This document shows, one piece after another, positions 15,841 to 24,712 of a DNA stretch of 64,000 bases. The notes below the pieces were generated by a model that was given only the letters and a program-made list of their open reading frames with translations, was not told the DNA's origin and searched no databases. The stretch's first letter is position 1; each line of letters starts with the position of its first letter. Made by a program: the position numbers and the translations under genes. Source of the DNA: Sphingomonas sp. IC081 (GTDB taxonomy: Bacteria > Pseudomonadota > Alphaproteobacteria > Sphingomonadales > Sphingomonadaceae); assembly GCF_006874585.1 (NCBI RefSeq), contig NZ_CP029761.1, positions 755,001-819,000 of the forward strand, given 5' to 3'.

Positions 15841-16806
15841 TCACGCCTGTGCGCGCACCACGCAGCGAAAGCCGATGTGGCTGGTGGCGGTGTCGATCAT
15901 CTCGGGATGGCGGGCAGCCGGGCGGTAGCGCTGGCAGTAGTTCGCGGCGCAGAGGTGCGAACCGCCCTTCAGCACCTTGCGGCCGATGCGCACCTGCGGC
16001 TGCGCGGGGTCGAAGCTGTCCTTCAGCTTGCCGCCGCGCGGATTGCTGAGCGCGCAGCACGAGCCGCCTTTCTTGACCTCGGGACGCTCCGACCACCAGT
16101 CGCGCGTCCATTCCCAGGTGTTGCCGATCATGTCGTAGAGGCCGTAGCCGTTGGCGGGAAAGCTGCGCACCGGGGAGGTGCGTTCCCAGCCGTCGAGGCA
16201 CTGGTTGGCGAAAGGGAACAGGCCCTGCCAGTAATTGGCGAGCATCTGCCCTTCGGGCGCCAGTTCGTCGCCCCAGGCAAATTCGGCGCCGTCCAGCCCG
16301 CCGCGCGCCGCGAATTCCCATTCCGCCTCGGTCGGCAGGTCCTTGCCTGCCCACCCGGCATAGGCCTCGGCATCGGCGTGGCTGACCTGGACGACGGGAT
16401 GGTCCCAGAGGTCCAGCGTGTCGAGATCGCTGCCGGGGCCATGGGGATGACGCCAGGACGTGCCGAAATCGAAGCGCCACCAGTTGGCGGGATTGGCGGT
16501 GTCCACCGGTCCGCAGGTCTTGTGGAACACCAGCGATCCGGGCTGGGCCATTTCCGGGAGCATGCCCGGGTAGTCCCTGGGATCGGGCGCGATCTCGGCG
16601 ACGGTGACATGGCCGGTCGCCTCCACGAAACGGGCGAACTGACGGTTGGTGACAGGCGTTTCGTCGATCCAGAAGGCATCGACCGACACGCGCCGCAGCG
16701 GTGCCTCTTCGGGGTAGAAACGCTCCGACCCCATGGTGAAGGTGCCGCCGGGCAGATGGATCATGCCGCGCAGGGCTTCGCTGCCTTGGGTCAGGGTTTC
16801 GGTCAT
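15841..16806 (-). CDS. Formylglycine-generating enzyme (sulfatase-activating)
   Basis: The product is 321 aa. FGE oxidises a cysteine in sulfatases to formylglycine using copper and oxygen. The FGE-sulfatase fold is seen from LPGGTFTMGSE through PVTNRQFARFV, LPTEAEWEFAARGG and GNTWEWTRDWW to HIGFRCVV at the end. The two Cys that bind copper in true FGEs are present at residues 286 and 291 (GGSHLCAANYCQRYRPAAR), so this is more than a general fold member. No signal peptide is seen, so it should act in the cytoplasm. No sulfatase gene lies in the window, so its client is elsewhere. It is convergent with the second cheY. Confidence 0.88.
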   Translation of the reverse strand: MTETLTQGSEALRGMIHLPGGTFTMGSERFYPEEAPLRRVSVDAFWIDETPVTNRQFARFVEATGHVTVAEIAPDPRDYPGMLPEMAQPGSLVFHKTCGPVDTANPANWWRFDFGTSWRHPHGPGSDLDTLDLWDHPVVQVSHADAEAYAGWAGKDLPTEAEWEFAARGGLDGAEFAWGDELAPEGQMLANYWQGLFPFANQCLDGWERTSPVRSFPANGYGLYDMIGNTWEWTRDWWSERPEVKKGGSCCALSNPRGGKLKDSFDPAQPQVRIGRKVLKGGSHLCAANYCQRYRPAARHPEMIDTATSHIGFRCVVRAQA

Positions 16807-16922
16807 TGCGGTTCTCTCCGGATGTCGCATCCGGTCTAGGGCCGCATCGAACTTACGCCAATCGCGTATTTCCGTTGCGGCCCCAAGCGAGGAACCGAGA
16901 GAGCCCGGAGACCGGCAGGCTC

Positions 16923-18245
16923 TCAGCCGAGCGCCACTTCCTTCTCGGCGTAGAGCCGTTCCAGTTCGGCGCGGCTCTTCTTTTCGGCGGCGGTCTTGAG
17001 CTGGCCGCAGGCGGCATCGATGTCGCGCCCGCGCGGGGTGCGCACCGGGGCCGAGATGCCGCCCTTGAACACGATGTCCGAGAACGCCTTGATCCGCTCC
17101 GGCGTCGAGCATTCGTACTGCGCGCCGGGCCAGGGGTTGAACGGGATCAGGTTGACCTTGGCGGGCAGGTTGAACTGCTTGAGCAGGCGCACCAGTTCGC
17201 GCGCGTCCTCGTCGCTGTCGTTCTTGTCCTTGAGCATCACGTATTCGAAGGTGATCCGGCGCGCGTTCGAGGCGCCCGGATAGTCGGCACAGGCCTGCAG
17301 CAGGTCCTCGATGCCGTACTTCTTGTTGATCGGCACGATCTCGTCGCGCACGTCCTTGGTCACCGCGTGGAGCGAGACGGCCAGGTTCACGCCGATTTCC
17401 TCGCCGCAGCGGGCCATCTGCGGGATCACGCCCGAGGTCGAGAGGGTGATGCGGCGCTTCGACAGGGCGAGGCCGTCCCCGTCCATGACCAGCTTCAGCG
17501 CGTCACGCACGTTGTCGAAATTGTAGAGCGGCTCGCCCATGCCCATCATCACGATGTTGGTGAGCAGGCGTCCGTCCGACGAGTAACCGCCGTCCTCGTC
17601 GTCGATCTCGGCGCCCCCGGATTCCGCACCGTCAACGCCGTCGCCGAAAGCGAAGTCCATGCGGCCCTTGGGCCATTCGCCCAGCGCGTCACGCGCCAGC
17701 ATGACCTGGCCGACGATCTCGCCGACGGTCAGGTTGCGCACGAGGCGCATGGTGCCGGTGTGGCAGAAGCGGCAATTGAGCGTGCAGCCGACCTGCGAGG
17801 AGACGCAGAGGGTGCCGCGATCGGCGTCGGGGATGAACACCATCTCGAAATCGTGGGCGTCGGCGGTGCGCAGCAGCCACTTGCGGGTGCCGTCGCTGGA
17901 GTGCTGTGCCTCGACGATTTCGGGGCGGCCGATCACGAAACGCTCGGCCAGCCAGGGGCGCATGGTCTTGGCGATATCGGTCATCGCCTCGAACTCGGTC
18001 ACGCCGCGGTGGTAGATCCAGTGGTAGACCTGCTTGGCGCGCAGCTTGGCGGCCTTGAGGTCCAGCCCGGCGCTTTCGAACAGGTCGGCAATGCGCTTCC
18101 TGGGCAGGCCCATGAGGTCGACGCGGCCGTCCTCGCGCGGGGTCACGCCTTCGACGATGCCGGGGCGCGGCACCGGAACGGGATCGATGTGCCCGGGGAT
18201 CGGCATGGGGCCGGCCCCGGCGGAGCTGGAAATGGTGTCTGTCAT
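16923..18245 (-). CDS. rlmN: Dual-specificity 23S rRNA/tRNA adenine-C2 methyltransferase RlmN
   Basis: The product is 440 aa. RlmN is a radical-SAM enzyme that methylates A2503 of 23S rRNA and A37 of some tRNAs. The iron-sulfur motif C-x3-C-x2-C is at residues 154, 158 and 161 (CTLNCRFC), and [19 protein letters not shown] and NLAVSLHA are typical. An acidic, low-complexity insert of about 28 residues rich in Asp, Glu and Gly (before [14 protein letters not shown]) separates the iron-sulfur region from the rest and lengthens the protein over the usual ~370-400. The start at 18245 is followed by a Pro-rich N-terminal extension, as is common in sphingomonads. Confidence 0.95.
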   Translation of the reverse strand: MTDTISSSAGAGPMPIPGHIDPVPVPRPGIVEGVTPREDGRVDLMGLPRKRIADLFESAGLDLKAAKLRAKQVYHWIYHRGVTEFEAMTDIAKTMRPWLAERFVIGRPEIVEAQHSSDGTRKWLLRTADAHDFEMVFIPDADRGTLCVSSQVGCTLNCRFCHTGTMRLVRNLTVGEIVGQVMLARDALGEWPKGRMDFAFGDGVDGAESGGAEIDDEDGGYSSDGRLLTNIVMMGMGEPLYNFDNVRDALKLVMDGDGLALSKRRITLSTSGVIPQMARCGEEIGVNLAVSLHAVTKDVRDEIVPINKKYGIEDLLQACADYPGASNARRITFEYVMLKDKNDSDEDARELVRLLKQFNLPAKVNLIPFNPWPGAQYECSTPERIKAFSDIVFKGGISAPVRTPRGRDIDAACGQLKTAAEKKSRAELERLYAEKEVALG

Positions 18246-18521
18246 GATTGCCGCGCCATATAGGGCAATTTGCGCGAAAGCGGAAGATACAGCGCAACAC
18301 GATTGGCGGCAGGGGCGCGGCGGGGCGGTCGCGCGAACGCGCATGGCGCCCGGCCGGTTCCGCCCGGCCGACCCGCCACAGGCTCCGTCCATCGCACCAG
18401 TGTTGCTGAAAAACATCAATGATTTCGTTGTGTTATGTTCAGGAAACCGGCCCCGCCCGACAGGCATTTGACCAGTCCAGGCAGGCGAGACCTGCTCAAG
18501 AACAAGGACTGGAGTGACAAC

Positions 18522-19190
18522 ATGAAGAAGGCTCTTCTCTGCCTTACCTCGGGCGCAGCGATGATTTCGGTTCCGGCGATGGCGCAGGATGTCGCCCCCG
18601 TGCAGCCGTTCGAACAGTTCCACGTCGAGGCGCTGGCCGGTTACGATGTGACCCGCGCCGGTAGCAGCATCGACGACGATTCCAGCATCGACAACGACCA
18701 GTCGATCGACGGCCTGTCCTACGGCGTCGGCGCGGGCTACGATTTCCGCATGAACAACTTCGTCTTCGGTCCCGAGGCGGAAGTGACCTGGTCGACCGCC
18801 AAGACCAAGTTCGACAACGGCGATTTCGAAGGTTTCGGCATCGGCAACGTCAAGGCCAACCGCGACGTCTATGTCGGCGCGCGCCTCGGGTATGTCGTCG
18901 CGCCCAAGACGATGGTCTACGTCAAGGGCGGCTATACCAACGCCAAGTTCGACGTGCGCAATGCGGTCGGCACCGTCGATACCAAGCGTGACATCGATGC
19001 CGACGGCTGGCGGATCGGCGCCGGTGTCGAGCAGGCGATCAGCCACAACACTTTCGTGAAGCTGGAATACCGCTACTCGAACTACGGCAAGGGCGAGATC
19101 GACTATACCGGCGACATTCCCGACAGCCAGCGTTTCAACCTCGACCTTGACCGTCACCAGGTCATGGCCGGCGTCGGCGTGCGCTTCTGA
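18522..19190 (+). CDS. OmpA-like eight-strand outer-membrane beta-barrel protein
   Basis: The product is 222 aa. ATG at 18522 has GGAG upstream and a clear signal peptide ([22 protein letters not shown]). The mature chain has the pattern of outer-membrane beta-barrel surface proteins (Omp25/OmpW-like porin family): [70 protein letters not shown] and a terminal Phe (VGVRF). An acidic loop contains a repeated SSID-DDS motif near residues 47-60. Role is probably structural. The 276 bases before it, back to the rlmN start, are the presumed divergent promoter region. Confidence 0.85.
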   Translation: MKKALLCLTSGAAMISVPAMAQDVAPVQPFEQFHVEALAGYDVTRAGSSIDDDSSIDNDQSIDGLSYGVGAGYDFRMNNFVFGPEAEVTWSTAKTKFDNGDFEGFGIGNVKANRDVYVGARLGYVVAPKTMVYVKGGYTNAKFDVRNAVGTVDTKRDIDADGWRIGAGVEQAISHNTFVKLEYRYSNYGKGEIDYTGDIPDSQRFNLDLDRHQVMAGVGVRF

Positions 19191-19208
19191 TCGTTGGCTG
19201 ATGCCGGG

Positions 19209-19238
19209 AAAGGCGGTGGCTCCGGCTGCCGCCCTTTT
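19209..19238. terminator. Bidirectional terminator hairpin
   Basis: An A-run, GGCGG (19212-19216), an inner GC hairpin, CCGCC (19229-19233) and a T-run lie between the convergent barrel-protein gene and the IalB-like gene. The layout suits termination in both directions. Confidence 0.6.
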
Positions 19239-19242
19239 CTGG

Positions 19243-19767
19243 CTATTGCGCCTTCGCGCAGCCGATCAGGGCGGCGTCCATCGCCGAAGCCGCGCCTGCC
19301 AGCGGCCAGGCGTTGACGAAGCGGTTGCCCTTCAGGTCGGTGGCGGTGACGGTCATGCGCGGGGCGGAGCGCATGGCCGCGACGATCGCGGCGTTGTCGC
19401 CCTCGTTGCGGGGCCATGCATCGCCGCCGCCGGCGATGAGCGGCCAGCGCTGCCCGCCGACATTGAGCGTGACGGTCGAGGGCTGCATGATCCGGCGCGA
19501 GAGGCGTACGTGCAACTGCCCGCGCGCCCCCCGGCGCGGCCAGGTGCCGATGGCGGCAAACGGCTGGTATTCACGCGCGGCCTGGCTGGGCTCGGCCATG
19601 GCGATGGCATAGCAGCGCGGCACCAGCGGATCGCGGAACGCGCCCCATGTGGCGTAGAGCCCCAGGCTCTCGCGTGCGCGCACGGGGGCCGAGCCGACAG
19701 CGCTGGCGGCGATGCAGGCGGCAAGCAGGGTGATGAGGCGGAACGGGCGACCGGATAGGCGTTTCAT
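19243..19767 (-). CDS. Exported IalB-like protein
   Basis: The product is 174 aa from ATG at 19767 (MKRLSGRPF), with a signal peptide ending near VRA-RES. The pattern CYAIAMAEP, a strand-rich middle ([21 protein letters not shown]), [21 protein letters not shown], then the last segment ending ALIGC, resembles the invasion-associated locus B family, small periplasmic proteins of poorly known role. The assignment rests on pattern memory and is moderate. It lies 42 bases downstream of the TPM-domain gene on the same strand, so the two may be co-transcribed. Confidence 0.6.
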   Translation of the reverse strand: MKRLSGRPFRLITLLAACIAASAVGSAPVRARESLGLYATWGAFRDPLVPRCYAIAMAEPSQAAREYQPFAAIGTWPRRGARGQLHVRLSRRIMQPSTVTLNVGGQRWPLIAGGGDAWPRNEGDNAAIVAAMRSAPRMTVTATDLKGNRFVNAWPLAGAASAMDAALIGCAKAQ

Positions 19768-19809
19768 CGAGGCGCGCTCATGGCATGGTTTTGAAGGCAT
19801 GCGAAGCGG

Positions 19810-20322
19810 TCAGTGCACCTGGCGGGAAAGGGCGGCGACACCTCTTTCAAGCCCTGCGCCAAAATCCCCGGCCCTGAAGCTGGGCAGCATGTCCCGGTCG
19901 ATGATGGCCTGGCAGCGTTCGTCGGGAAGCTGTGCGGTCAGCCCGTCGCCCACGGCGATGCGCACCTTGCGTTCGTTGGGCGCGACCAGCACGACCACGC
20001 CGTCGTTGATGCCCTTGCGGCCGATGCCCCGGCGATTGCCCCATGCGCGGGCATAGGCGGCGATGTCCTTGCCGCCGAGCGACGGGGTCGTGACGACGAC
20101 CATCTGGTGACGGGTTCGGTGTTCGAACGCCTTCAGGCTCTTGGCAAGACGCGCCTTGCTCGCCGGTGGCAGGACATGGGCCATGTCGCTCACGTAATCC
20201 CGCAGGTGGCTGGAAGCGGGCGCCGCGGCGGCACCGGCCGACATCGCCGCCGAGGGGTGCTGGCCGCCGGCAAGCAGGAGCGAAGCGCTGCAAAGCGCGA
20301 TCAGTAACGGACGAACCCCCAT
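19810..20322 (-). CDS. Exported TPM-domain protein
   Basis: The product is 170 aa from ATG at 20322; upstream in-frame codons lack a signal peptide, while this start gives one (MGVRPLLIALCSASLLLAGG). Residues about 40-160 form a TPM (YgcG/TLP18.3) domain: VSDMAHVLPPASKARL, TRHQMVVVTTPSLGG, INDGVVVLVAPNERKVRIAVGDGL. Such domains occur in membrane or periplasmic proteins, some with acid phosphatase activity. No C-terminal TM helix is present, so it is likely soluble in the periplasm. Confidence 0.8.
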   Translation of the reverse strand: MGVRPLLIALCSASLLLAGGQHPSAAMSAGAAAAPASSHLRDYVSDMAHVLPPASKARLAKSLKAFEHRTRHQMVVVTTPSLGGKDIAAYARAWGNRRGIGRKGINDGVVVLVAPNERKVRIAVGDGLTAQLPDERCQAIIDRDMLPSFRAGDFGAGLERGVAALSRQVH

Positions 20323-20363
20323 GCACCGGTTCTGGCCGCGCGGCCGGGCCCGGGTCAAGCGGT

Positions 20364-20456
20364 TCACGCGACCTCGCGCAGGCCTTCGCCGACTTTCTTG
20401 CCATGCTTGCAATAGCCGTGGCCGTAGTCGCCCTTTTTACTGGGCCGGTCCTGCAT
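20364..20456 (-). CDS. Possible 30-aa basic peptide
   Basis: A short frame MQDRPSKKGDYGHGYCKHGK and on to LREVA starts with ATG at 20456 (or GTG at 20465), with a GAGG about 9 bases upstream. It has charged, non-repetitive composition and sits between the TPM gene and greB on the same strand. A stop codon 20-odd codons upstream, inside repeat DNA, rules out a long N-terminal extension. It could equally be a chance frame. Confidence 0.25.
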   Translation of the reverse strand: MQDRPSKKGDYGHGYCKHGKKVGEGLREVA

Positions 20457-20498
20457 GTCGATCACGCCCTCGGCAATCTCGCCGGTTTCCTGATTGCG

Positions 20499-20572
20499 CG
20501 GGTGGTCCGGGTGGGGGAATGGGCTGATGCCGCATCAAAATGCCTTGCAGGCATTTTGCAGACACACTCTCA
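20499..20572 (-). repeat. Dispersed stop-codon-linked hairpin repeat, copy A (after greB)
   Basis: Read on the minus strand, the element begins with the greB stop codon TGA (20570-20572), then a linker and a perfect 9-bp hairpin (CAAAATGCC/GGCATTTTG, 20536-20558). A module CGGCATCAGCCCATTCCCCC follows. The same order and near-identical bases occur after the gene ending at 61896 (copy C), and related parts lie between the genes at 44510 and 44619 (copy B). The hairpin should act as the greB terminator. Confidence 0.75.
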
Positions 20573-21055
20573 GCCAGCCGGGTAGGTGATCTCCATCACT
20601 TCCCATTCCTTCTCGCCGGACGGCAGGCGCACCATGCGCAAGTCCCCCACCGCGGCGCCGCGCAGCGCCCGGGTCATGGGGGCGCTCCAGCCGATCAGGC
20701 CCTTTGCCGCATCCTGCTCGTCATCGCCGACGATGGTGACGGTCTTGTGGGTGTCGTCCTCGTCCGCGATCGTGACGGTGGCGCCGAAAAACACCTTGCC
20801 GCGTTCGGTCTGTTCGCGTGGATCGACCACGCGCAGGGCCTTCATGCGGCGGGCGAGGAAGGCGAGTTCGCGGTCGATCTCGCGCATCCGTTTGCGGCCG
20901 TAGAGATAGTCGCCGTTTTCGGAGCGATCGCCATTGCCGGCCGCCCACGAGACGATCTCGACGATCTCCGGCCGCTCCTTGCCAAGCAGATGGTCGTAGC
21001 GGGCGCGCAATTTCGCCATTCCGGCGGGCGTGATCGGAGGACCTGCGGGTTTCAT
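20570..21055 (-). CDS. greB: Transcription elongation factor GreB
   Basis: The product is 161 aa from ATG at 21055 (MKPAGPPITPAG). Gre factors enter the RNA-polymerase secondary channel and trigger cleavage of backtracked RNA. The N-terminal coiled coil carries the acidic tip (GDRSENGDYLYGRKRMREID), and the YGRKR form is typical of GreB rather than GreA. The C-terminal FKBP-like domain is seen in VFFGATVTIADED, ending with MRALRGAAVGD-type and EITYPAG sequence. The stop codon is the first part of a dispersed hairpin repeat. Confidence 0.9.
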   Translation of the reverse strand: MKPAGPPITPAGMAKLRARYDHLLGKERPEIVEIVSWAAGNGDRSENGDYLYGRKRMREIDRELAFLARRMKALRVVDPREQTERGKVFFGATVTIADEDDTHKTVTIVGDDEQDAAKGLIGWSAPMTRALRGAAVGDLRMVRLPSGEKEWEVMEITYPAG

Positions 21056-21185
21056 CGCCAGAGCTTTATCGGGCGCGTTCGGTGCGGCCAAGGGGCAGGG
21101 GCGCTTCTCCACGGTCTTGCACTGCAGGAATTAGTCCGACAAAAAGAATGCAAGGCCATTTGGACCATCACGGATCGAGGACATC

Positions 21186-22550
21186 ATGGAACTTTCACGC
21201 CGCTCCGCGCTCATTGCTGCCGCCGCAGCGCCGCTTGCCGGGATGGCGGCTCGCGCCGTCGCCGCTGAAGCTTCGGGTGCGCTTCCGACCGCGCCAGGAG
21301 CCGCACTGGCGCCGCGTCCGCCGATGGGCTGGAATTCGTGGAACAGCTTTGCCGGCACCATCACCGAGGCGCAGGCGCTCGAAACCGCGGCGATCATGCG
21401 CGACAGGCTGCTGCCCTTCGGCTACGACGTCTTCACCGTCGACATCCAGTGGTACGAGCCCGAGGCCAGGAGCTATACCTACAACGCCCATCCGGTGCCC
21501 GCGCTGGATGCCAACGGGCGGCTGATCCCGGCGCCCAACCGCTTTCCCTCCTCCAAGGGCGGCAAGGGTTTTGCACCCTTGGCGGCCAAGGTCCACGCGA
21601 TGGGCATGAAGTTCGGCATCCACGTGATGCGCGGCATCGCGCGGCTGGCGGTGGAGCAGAACCTGCCGATCCTGGGCACGCCCTACCGCGCGCGCGACAT
21701 TGCCGACACCAACAGCATCTGCCCGTGGAACCCGGACATGTACGGCGTCGACATGAGCAAGCCCGGCGCGCAGGCCTATTACGACAGCCTGTTCCGCCTC
21801 TATGCCTCGTGGGGCGTGGACTTCGTGAAGATGGACGACATGAGCCGTCCCTACGATGCCCATGCTCCGGAAATCGAGGCGGCCGCCAGCGCCATTGCGC
21901 GCTGCGGCCGGCCGATCGTGCTCAGCCTCTCGCCCGGCGAGACCCCGGTCCCGCGCGGGGCCGACGTGCGCAAGCATGCGCAGATGTGGCGGATTTCCGA
22001 CGATTTCTGGGACGAATGGCCGCAGCTCCTGGCCCAGTTCACACGCTTGGAGAACTGGTCGCCGTTTGCCGGACCCGGCTCCTGGCCCGATGCCGACATG
22101 CTGCCGTTGGGCCGCATTGCCCTTGGCGACCGCGCCAGCCGCTTCACCCCGGACGAGCAGCAGACGCTGATGTCATTGTGGTCCATCGCCCGCTCGCCGC
22201 TGATCATGGGCGGGGATCTGCGCGGCATCGACGATGCGACCCTGGCGCTGCTCACCAACCGCGAGGTCCTGGCGGTGAACCAGCACAGCACCGCCAATCG
22301 CCCGCATTTCCTGGCCGACAACACCCGCGTCTGGTCGGCGCGGGCAGAGGGCAGCGAGGACCGCTATCTGGCGCTGTTCAACACCGGCGAGGCGCCGCTG
22401 GAGGTTGCCGTGCCCTTGCGCGAACTCGGCCTCAGCCGCGCGACGGTGCGCGATCTGTGGCAGGGCGCGGACCTTGGAGTGAGCGAGGGCCGGGTGCGCG
22501 TAAACCTGCGCCCGCACGCCTCCGCGCTCTACCGACTGAAAGCGGGTTGA
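21186..22550 (+). CDS. Exported GH27 alpha-galactosidase
   Basis: The product is 454 aa. The N-terminus (MELSRRSALIAAAAAPLAG) has a twin-Arg-like signal. GH27 enzymes release terminal alpha-galactose. PPMGWNSWNSF is the family signature. The expected nucleophile is Asp217 in VDFVKMDD and the acid/base Asp273 in WRISDD. A (beta/alpha)8 barrel is followed by an all-beta C-terminal domain ending YRLKAG. Related GH27 members act on alpha-N-acetylgalactosamine or beta-L-arabinopyranose, so the exact sugar is uncertain. No sugar transporter or regulator lies alongside, so it looks like a lone gene. Confidence 0.88.
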   Translation: MELSRRSALIAAAAAPLAGMAARAVAAEASGALPTAPGAALAPRPPMGWNSWNSFAGTITEAQALETAAIMRDRLLPFGYDVFTVDIQWYEPEARSYTYNAHPVPALDANGRLIPAPNRFPSSKGGKGFAPLAAKVHAMGMKFGIHVMRGIARLAVEQNLPILGTPYRARDIADTNSICPWNPDMYGVDMSKPGAQAYYDSLFRLYASWGVDFVKMDDMSRPYDAHAPEIEAAASAIARCGRPIVLSLSPGETPVPRGADVRKHAQMWRISDDFWDEWPQLLAQFTRLENWSPFAGPGSWPDADMLPLGRIALGDRASRFTPDEQQTLMSLWSIARSPLIMGGDLRGIDDATLALLTNREVLAVNQHSTANRPHFLADNTRVWSARAEGSEDRYLALFNTGEAPLEVAVPLRELGLSRATVRDLWQGADLGVSEGRVRVNLRPHASALYRLKAG

Positions 22551-22610
22551 ACGGCCCCTAGGCGTACCAGAACAACCCTGAACCGACGCCGGGCTAAGTT
22601 TTTGTTTGTC

Positions 22611-22659
22611 GCATTTTCCGAGTCATCAGGTGATTCCACCTGATTGGAAAATGCTCTAG
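22611..22659 (-). repeat. Dispersed TAG-linked palindromic repeat, copy 1 (after slt)
   Basis: A 49-base element containing the palindrome TCAGGTG-ATTC-CACCTGA and outer arms GCATTTTCC/GGAAAATGC. Read on the minus strand it starts CTAGAGC, and its TAG is the stop codon of the lytic transglycosylase. A copy with the same layout starts at the recN stop codon (49220-49270). It should fold into a long hairpin and may terminate both convergent genes. Confidence 0.8.
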
Positions 22660-24620
22660 CCCGGCGTATTCTTGCCCATCATCCGGCTGAGCGGACGGCT
22701 GCTCTGCACACCCGATTTGTCCGGGTAAATCGCCTGATAGACGACCGCGTTCTCGAGCACGCGCTGGATGTAGTTCTTGGTCTCGTAGATCGGGATCTGC
22801 TCGATCCACGTCACCCAGTCGACCGAGCCCATGCGCGGATCGCCATTGGCGGCGAGCCGCTTGTTCACATTGCCCGCGCCTGCATTGTAGGCACCGATCG
22901 CCAGCGGGTAGGAGCCGCCGAAGTAATTGCGCATCCGCGCGAAGTAGGCATCGCCGAGCTGGATGTTGTAGCTCGCGTCGCTGACGAGACGGGCACTGTC
23001 GTAGGAGAGGCCGAGCTTGCCGGCCTGCTCGCGCGCGGTGGCCGGCATCAGCTGCATCAGCCCGCGCGCCCCGGCATGGCTGAGCGCGTTCTGCGCGAAC
23101 TGGCTTTCCTGCCGGGTCAGGGCATGGACCATCGTCCAGTCCGCGCCCGGCGGCGTCGGGATCAGCGGATAGGCGATCTTGCCGAAATCGCCGTAGCCAT
23201 CGGCATGGGCGCTCTGGCCGAGGATCACCGCGAGGTCACGCCGGCCGATCTCGCGCGCGAGGTCCGCGACCAGCACGTGGTCCGCCTCGCTCTGCGCCTG
23301 GTCGGAGATCTCCTTGTAGAACTGCACCCCGGTGCGCCAGTCGGCATCGCGGGCGACGTCGCGCACGGCCCGGGTGATCGGCTTTGCCATGAAGGCGCTG
23401 CGTTCGGCGGGCGTGGGCATGGCGCGCGGCTTGCTGTCCATGTCGGGCAGCGGACGGCCCAGCCGTTCGAGCGAGAGCTGGCCGTAGAAGTACTGCGGAT
23501 AGGCGGCCGCCATCTCGAAATAGCGGCTGGCCCCGGCGCTGTCGCCCGCCTGCGCCAGCGCGCGTCCGGCCCAGTAGAAGCCCTTGGAGCGCGTGCCGGG
23601 CGTCTGCGCCGCGGCGCCGTAGCGATAGAACAGCGGCGCCGCGCGGCGGGCATCGCCCAGCGACCACAGCGCCTTGGTGCCGCCCAGCCAGACCAGCGTC
23701 GTGTAATCGTCGCGCAGGCGGTAGGAGAGCTTCGAGATGTCCGTCCCCGGCGCGAAGGCATCGTCGATCGAACCGGCGATGCGCACGGCGGCATCGGCCC
23801 CGGCCCCGCGCGCGGCGGTGAGCAGTTCGCGCACCCACTTTTCCGGTTCCGGCACCGGCTTCGACAGCGGCGGGCGGTTCGCCAGCAGGGCGATCTCGGC
23901 GGGCAGGTTGCCCGACTTTCGCGCCTGCACCGCACGGGCATAGACATAGCCCGGGTCCGCGTTCATCTGCGGCGTCAGCGTCAGCCCCATGGAGCCCGGC
24001 GCCGCGCCCTGCAGGATCGACAGCCGCTCCATGAACAGCGCTCGATTGGCGGGGGAGACGAAGGAAATCTGCCGCTCGGCCTGCGCGGTCTGGCCCTGCC
24101 ACAGCAGCTCGTCCATGCGGGCGTCGTGATCGGCAGCCGAGAACCGGGCGCCGTAGAGCGACAGCAGCCGCGCCTCGTCATCGGGCGAAAGGCTGCCGCC
24201 GCGCCATGCCGCCAGCGCCTTCTGCGCGGCATCGGGGCGCTGCAGCGTCGCCAGCGCCACCGCATAGCGCCCGGCGGCCTCGTTCGAGAGCGGCGGGAAC
24301 CGCGTGAAGAAGGCGGCGGTGGCATTGGCGTCGGCCGGATAGCGCTGCAGCGCCTGTTCGGCATAACCGCGAATGCGCTCTTCCAGCGGATAGCCCGGGA
24401 AGGTCATCAGGAAGCCGGAATAAGTGCCGAAATCGAGCTGGCTGCTGGCCGAAAGCTGCCGCCAGCGGTCGATCGACTGGTGCACGCTCATGTCGTGCGA
24501 CTGCATCTGCTGCGCTTTGGCGAGATCCCATTCGCGCCCGTCCTGCGCGAGGGCGGGGCTTGAGAAAAGGGCCGTGGAAGCAAGCAGGATGAGGGGGGCG
24601 GCACGCTGCATGCTGGACAT
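22656..24620 (-). CDS. Soluble lytic murein transglycosylase
   Basis: The product is 654 aa, exported (signal peptide cut near ALA-QDG, residue 25). It cleaves peptidoglycan glycan strands with formation of 1,6-anhydro ends. A long superhelical alpha domain of about 430 residues is followed by the SLT catalytic domain. The catalytic Glu is about residue 505 in ALTRQESQF, with SHAGARGLMQLMPATA, AYNAGAGNV and ENAVVYQ downstream. It is divergent from dapA, with a shared 92-base promoter region. Its stop codon TAG belongs to a dispersed palindromic repeat. Confidence 0.93.
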   Translation of the reverse strand: MSSMQRAAPLILLASTALFSSPALAQDGREWDLAKAQQMQSHDMSVHQSIDRWRQLSASSQLDFGTYSGFLMTFPGYPLEERIRGYAEQALQRYPADANATAAFFTRFPPLSNEAAGRYAVALATLQRPDAAQKALAAWRGGSLSPDDEARLLSLYGARFSAADHDARMDELLWQGQTAQAERQISFVSPANRALFMERLSILQGAAPGSMGLTLTPQMNADPGYVYARAVQARKSGNLPAEIALLANRPPLSKPVPEPEKWVRELLTAARGAGADAAVRIAGSIDDAFAPGTDISKLSYRLRDDYTTLVWLGGTKALWSLGDARRAAPLFYRYGAAAQTPGTRSKGFYWAGRALAQAGDSAGASRYFEMAAAYPQYFYGQLSLERLGRPLPDMDSKPRAMPTPAERSAFMAKPITRAVRDVARDADWRTGVQFYKEISDQAQSEADHVLVADLAREIGRRDLAVILGQSAHADGYGDFGKIAYPLIPTPPGADWTMVHALTRQESQFAQNALSHAGARGLMQLMPATAREQAGKLGLSYDSARLVSDASYNIQLGDAYFARMRNYFGGSYPLAIGAYNAGAGNVNKRLAANGDPRMGSVDWVTWIEQIPIYETKNYIQRVLENAVVYQAIYPDKSGVQSSRPLSRMMGKNTPG

Positions 24621-24712
24621 TTGGGGGAAAGGCTCCTTATCAGGCGCTGAACGTCGGGACCGGTTACCCGATGCCAGTCCGTCATTGATGACGATCAGCA
24701 GAGGTAAAGTCC

